Made by a program: the position numbers and the translations under genes. From Hydrogenophaga sp. Root209 (GTDB taxonomy: Bacteria > Pseudomonadota > Gammaproteobacteria > Burkholderiales > Burkholderiaceae_C): DNA of 64,000 nt. Positions 62,735 to 64,000 of this stretch are shown here, piece by piece (the first letter of the stretch is position 1; every line of letters begins with the position of its first letter). The DNA is taken from contig NZ_LMIE01000006.1 in the NCBI RefSeq assembly GCF_001428625.1, positions 38,673 through 102,672 on the forward strand, read 5' to 3'. Below the pieces are notes generated by a model. It searched no databases, was not told the DNA's origin, and saw only the letters and a program-made list of their open reading frames with translations.

Positions 62735-63592
62735 TCATTTTTTCTTCACGTGGGCTTCGAGTTCGATGAATGTGGGGCGCACGTCGGAGAGCAGCACCTT
62801 GCGACCGAACTCGATGGCCGTGGCCGGGGCATAGCCCTGCATGCTGGCGAGCAGCGTGGTCTTGATGCACTGGAATTCCTTGCTGCCCTCTTCCACCTTC
62901 TGGTCCATCAGGCCACCGAGTGGTTCGAACACGCCGTAGGCCAGCAAGATGCCCAGGAAGGTGCCCACCAGGGCGGAAGCGATCATGCCGCCGAGGATGG
63001 CGGGCGGCTGGCCCACCGAGCCCATGGTGTTCACCACACCCAGCACAGCGGCCACGATGCCGAAGGCCGGCAGACCGCCGGCCAGGCGGGCGATGGCGGC
63101 CACCGGTGCGTGGGCTTCCTGGTGGTGCGTTTCAATCTCGCTGTCCATGAGCGACTCGATCTCGTGCGCATTCAGGTTGCCCGAGACCATCATGCGCAGG
63201 TAGTCGGTGATGAACTCGACCACGTGGTGGTCGGCGGCAATGGTGGGGTACTTCTTGAACACCGCCGACTCGTGCGGATTCTCCACGTCCTGTTCGATCG
63301 CCATCAGGCCTTCCTTGCGCGCCTTCTGCAGGATGTCGAACTGCAGCGCCATGAGCTCCATGTAGCGCGCCTTGGTGTAGCGGCTGCCCTTGAAGCAGCC
63401 GGCCAGACCTTTGAACGACGCTTTGACGACCTTCATCTGGTTGTTGATGATGAAGGCACCCAGGGCCGCACCGAGGATGGTTGTCATCTCGAACGGCAAT
63501 GCCTTGAGCACCACGCCGATGTTGCCGCCGTGGAGGATGTACACGCCGAAGATGCAAAGCATCGAAACGACAAAACCGATGATGACGAACAT
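62735..63592 (-). CDS. motA: Flagellar stator protein MotA
   Basis: MotA is the ion-conducting stator subunit. The 285-residue protein starts MFVIIGFVVSMLCIFGVYILHGG. It has four membrane helices and the conserved Pro region of the torque-coupling helices (GLPAFGIVAAVLGVVNTMG, PPAILGGMIASALVGTFLGILLAYG). The ATG at 63592 gives the canonical N-terminus; the frame continues upstream but without support. A sigma-28 promoter match lies about 65-90 bases upstream. Confidence 0.95.
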   Translation of the reverse strand: MFVIIGFVVSMLCIFGVYILHGGNIGVVLKALPFEMTTILGAALGAFIINNQMKVVKASFKGLAGCFKGSRYTKARYMELMALQFDILQKARKEGLMAIEQDVENPHESAVFKKYPTIAADHHVVEFITDYLRMMVSGNLNAHEIESLMDSEIETHHQEAHAPVAAIARLAGGLPAFGIVAAVLGVVNTMGSVGQPPAILGGMIASALVGTFLGILLAYGVFEPLGGLMDQKVEEGSKEFQCIKTTLLASMQGYAPATAIEFGRKVLLSDVRPTFIELEAHVKKK

Positions 63593-63656
63593 GTTCTTGG
63601 GCCTGAAAGAGGACGTGGCACCGATGTGGCGCGCGTGACTTTGGGGAATGCCTTTT

Positions 63657-63683
63657 CTATCGACCAACTCTAGGTGCGATTGA
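63657..63683 (-). promoter_or_regulatory. Sigma-28 promoter for motAB-cheYZ
   Basis: On the - strand TCAATCGC, 11 bases, GTCGATAG. The -10 is a close match to GCCGATAA and the -35 is partial, with exact 11-base spacing upstream of motA. Confidence 0.6.
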
Positions 63684-63694
63684 AGGGACCCATA

Positions 63695-63725
63695 AACGCG
63701 AAATGGACCCGCATCGGGGTCCATT
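63695..63725 (-). terminator. Terminator after flhC
   Basis: AAATGGACCC/GGGTCCATTT inverted repeat just downstream of the flhC stop, with T residues on the - strand. It would separate flhDC from motA. Confidence 0.7.
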
Positions 63726-63747
63726 TCAAGTTTTGAGGAAGGCCTGA

Positions 63748-64000
63748 TCAGTGCAAGCGCAAGCCACCCGAGGCGGCACCTTTGCCGGCACGCGCCGGTG
63801 GCTGGCACAGACCACACACGAAGTGGCGGTTCTCATAGGGCTCGGTGACGAAGTTGCCGCCGCAGCAGGTGCACTTGGTCAGGGTCAGCATGCCGTTGTC
63901 CACGAACTTCACCAGGCGCCAGGCGCGGGTGACGGAGAGGATGGGCTCGATCGCGCTGGCCGTCATCTGGTCGTTGTAAAGGCGGAAGGCCTTGATCACC
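63748..64000 (-). CDS. flhC: Flagellar master regulator FlhC (C-terminal part; start outside window)
   Basis: FlhC with FlhD activates class II flagellar promoters. Only the C-terminal portion (about 84 residues) lies here; the frame is open to the right edge. It shows the zinc-binding cysteines in LTKCTCCGGNFVTEP and HFVCGLCQPP, and LTVTRAW-like helix residues typical of FlhC (TRAWRLVKFVDNG). The ATG at 63999 is internal. It is followed by motA. Confidence 0.9.
   Translation of the reverse strand, partial: VIKAFRLYNDQMTASAIEPILSVTRAWRLVKFVDNGMLTLTKCTCCGGNFVTEPYENRHFVCGLCQPPARAGKGAASGGLRLH

Overview
The window looks like a chromosomal segment of a high-GC betaproteobacterium of the order Burkholderiales, most likely family Comamonadaceae (Hydrogenophaga/Acidovorax-like). 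This is inferred from the flagellar gene set and order (flhC-motAB, flhBAF-flhG-fliA, flgBCDEFGHIJKL facing flgAMN), the betaproteobacterial tripartite-transporter binding protein, the Liv-type ABC operon, and the GC-rich palindromic repeats between genes. No tRNA, rRNA, CRISPR array or transposase was seen.

Region 1 (1-12.2 kb, + strand) is the 3' part of a type II secretion operon, gspJ-K-L-M-N-D-E-F, with tightly packed or overlapping genes. A cytosolic 5'-nucleotidase and an SbmA/BacA/YddA-like ABC exporter follow. Copies of an 81-bp palindromic repeat sit in the leader regions of gspJ and gspK.

Region 2 (12.2-25.9 kb, - strand) is the most unusual part. It is a type I secretion locus: hlyB and hlyD follow a 2610-residue RTX protein with an N-terminal class-3 lipase domain. 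Upstream lies a tandem duplication of a two-gene module. Each module is a single-pass membrane protein of about 215 residues followed by a lipase gene; one lipase is full length and the other stops just after the catalytic serine. The two membrane proteins are almost identical in their first half and diverge in their second half. This resembles effector/immunity (or secreted enzyme/dedicated partner) arrays, but the function is inferred.

Region 3 (26.1-40.5 kb) holds queC, an HDOD-domain gene and the flagellar rod, hook and ring operon flgB to flgL on the - strand. Divergent flgA-flgM-flgN lie on the + strand, and flgM has a clear sigma-28 promoter.

Region 4 (40.6-51.5 kb) is metabolic and transport: bacterioferritin and its Fur-box-preceded ferredoxin; a branched-chain amino acid/aromatic-type ABC operon livG-F-K-H-M; a Bug-type binding protein with a fumarylacetoacetase-family hydrolase; a divergent GntR regulator with candidate operators; and a DUF1275 protein, glyoxalase I, a CHRD lipoprotein and a DUF6891 protein.

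Region 5 (51.7-64 kb, - strand) is the flagellar regulation, export and motor cluster: flhC (partial), motA, motB, cheY, cheZ, flhB, flhA, flhF, a P-loop-less flhG-like gene and fliA. It ends with a sigma-28-promoted secreted Cache-domain protein and a methyl-accepting chemotaxis protein. Sigma-28 promoter matches precede motA, flgM and the Cache gene, which ties these units into one flagellar cascade (FlhDC, then FliA/FlgM, then late genes).
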